A stretch of 6,887 nt of DNA from an uncultured Thermomicrobiales bacterium (lineage in GTDB: Bacteria > Chloroflexota > Chloroflexia > Thermomicrobiales > UBA6265): positions 1 through 6,887 of the forward strand of contig CADCWI010000046.1 of NCBI GenBank assembly GCA_902806355.1, given 5' to 3'. Shown here piece after piece: positions 6,177-6,887 of the stretch (positions are counted from its first letter, which is position 1; each line of letters opens with the position of its first letter). Both the position numbers and the translations under genes were made by a program. The notes below the pieces were generated by a model. It saw nothing but the letters and a program-made list of their open reading frames with translations, searched no databases and was not told the origin of the DNA.

Positions 6177-6887
6177 CTACAAGGATGCCGTCGTGAACTT
6201 GCGTATGAACCGGATGTCGTTGGCCGCGAATGCGCGAACGTCATCGACGCCGTACTTCATCATGATCAGGCGCTCGATCCCGAGCCCGAAGGCGAAGCCG
6301 GTGTAGCGATCGGGGTCGTAGCCAACGCCACGGAGGACGTTCGGATGCACCATCCCGGCGCCGCCCATTTCCAACCAGCCGGTGTGCTTGCAGACGCGGC
6401 ATCCCTTGCCGTTGCAGATCGCGCAGTCGACCGCGAAGTCGACCCCGGGCTCGACGAACGGAAAGAAATCGCAGCGGAACCGGATCTTCCGCTCAGGACC
6501 AAAGAGCTGCCGGGCCACTTCCTGCAGCACCCCCTTGAGGTCCGTCATCGTGATGTGCTCATCGACCGCGAGCCCCTCGATCTGCGTGAACTGCCATTCG
6601 TGAGATGCGTCCTGCGCCTCGAAGCGGAAAGCCCGGCCGGGGACCACGACGCGCACCGGGGGCTGCAAGCGTTCCATGGTGCGCGCCTGCATGGGTGAAG
6701 TGTGCGTGCGCAGCACGATCTCTTCCTCAGGAGTGTCGACGATGATCGTGTCCCAGACATCGCGCGCCGGGTGGTTGGACGGGATGTTGAGCAGGTCGAA
6801 GTTGTAGCGTCCCGTCTCGACCTCGGGGCCGAACACCGCCTGGAACCCCATGTGGGAGAAGATGTCGACAAGCTCATCTACCATCCG
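6177..6887 (-). CDS. pheS: Phenylalanine--tRNA ligase alpha subunit, 5' partial
   Basis: This is the catalytic alpha subunit, a class II aminoacyl-tRNA synthetase; 236 codons of the C-terminal part are in the window. The frame stays open to the right edge, and the methionine at 6884 is internal (MVDELVDIFSHMGF is the usual start of the catalytic domain), so the N-terminal coiled coil lies outside. Features numbered from that Met: GPEVETGRYNFDLLNIPSNHPARD (split as GPEVET 19-24 and HPARD 38-42), LRTHTSPMQ (58-66), motif 2 as FRFEAQDASHEWQFTQIEGL (86-105), and motif 3 as GFAFGLGIERL (196-206). A cysteine cluster, CAICNGKGCRVC (154-165), precedes TGWLEMGGAGMVHPNVLR; E. coli-type PheS lacks it. 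pheT follows 26 bases downstream. A promoter or any leader regulation would lie beyond the window. Confidence 0.97.
   Translation of the reverse strand, partial: RMVDELVDIFSHMGFQAVFGPEVETGRYNFDLLNIPSNHPARDVWDTIIVDTPEEEIVLRTHTSPMQARTMERLQPPVRVVVPGRAFRFEAQDASHEWQFTQIEGLAVDEHITMTDLKGVLQEVARQLFGPERKIRFRCDFFPFVEPGVDFAVDCAICNGKGCRVCKHTGWLEMGGAGMVHPNVLRGVGYDPDRYTGFAFGLGIERLIMMKYGVDDVRAFAANDIRFIRKFTTASL

Overview
This is a GC-rich bacterial window (about 60% G+C by eye) with six protein-coding genes in two convergent blocks and no RNA gene, insertion sequence, CRISPR array or phage gene that I can see. All six proteins keep their key family motifs. The organism cannot be fixed from this window. The PheS subtype (a CX2CX4CX2C insert and a DASHEW motif 2), a membrane-anchored PP2C phosphatase and the GC content would suit Chloroflexota (Thermomicrobia-like) or a neighbouring phylum. 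That placement is an inference with low confidence.

Plus-strand block, 1-2292. It opens with the 3' part of a PP2C-type Ser/Thr protein phosphatase that ends in a single C-terminal membrane helix. Next come about 223 bases without a convincing gene, holding several short palindromes and repeated AGGGTG-type words. An Amidohydro_2-family metal-dependent hydrolase follows, whose last bases overlap the start of ruvA in an ATGA arrangement. The two are probably co-transcribed and translationally coupled. ruvA encodes the Holliday-junction-binding subunit of RuvABC, but neither ruvB nor ruvC is in the window.

Minus-strand block, 6887-2289. The order of transcription is pheS (5' end beyond the right edge), pheT, hisD, with gaps of 26 and 40 bases, so it is probably one operon. 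pheS and pheT encode the alpha and beta subunits of phenylalanyl-tRNA synthetase. hisD encodes histidinol dehydrogenase, the last step of histidine synthesis, and stands here without other his genes.

The blocks meet tail to tail at 2289-2292, where the palindrome CTAG supplies the TAG stop codons of both ruvA and hisD. No space is left for an intergenic terminator.

Most of the content is housekeeping. I found no convincing new biological system. The points worth a second look are the unusual gene partnerships, the shared stop site, the cysteine cluster in PheS, the tail-anchored phosphatase and the structured gap at 577-799.
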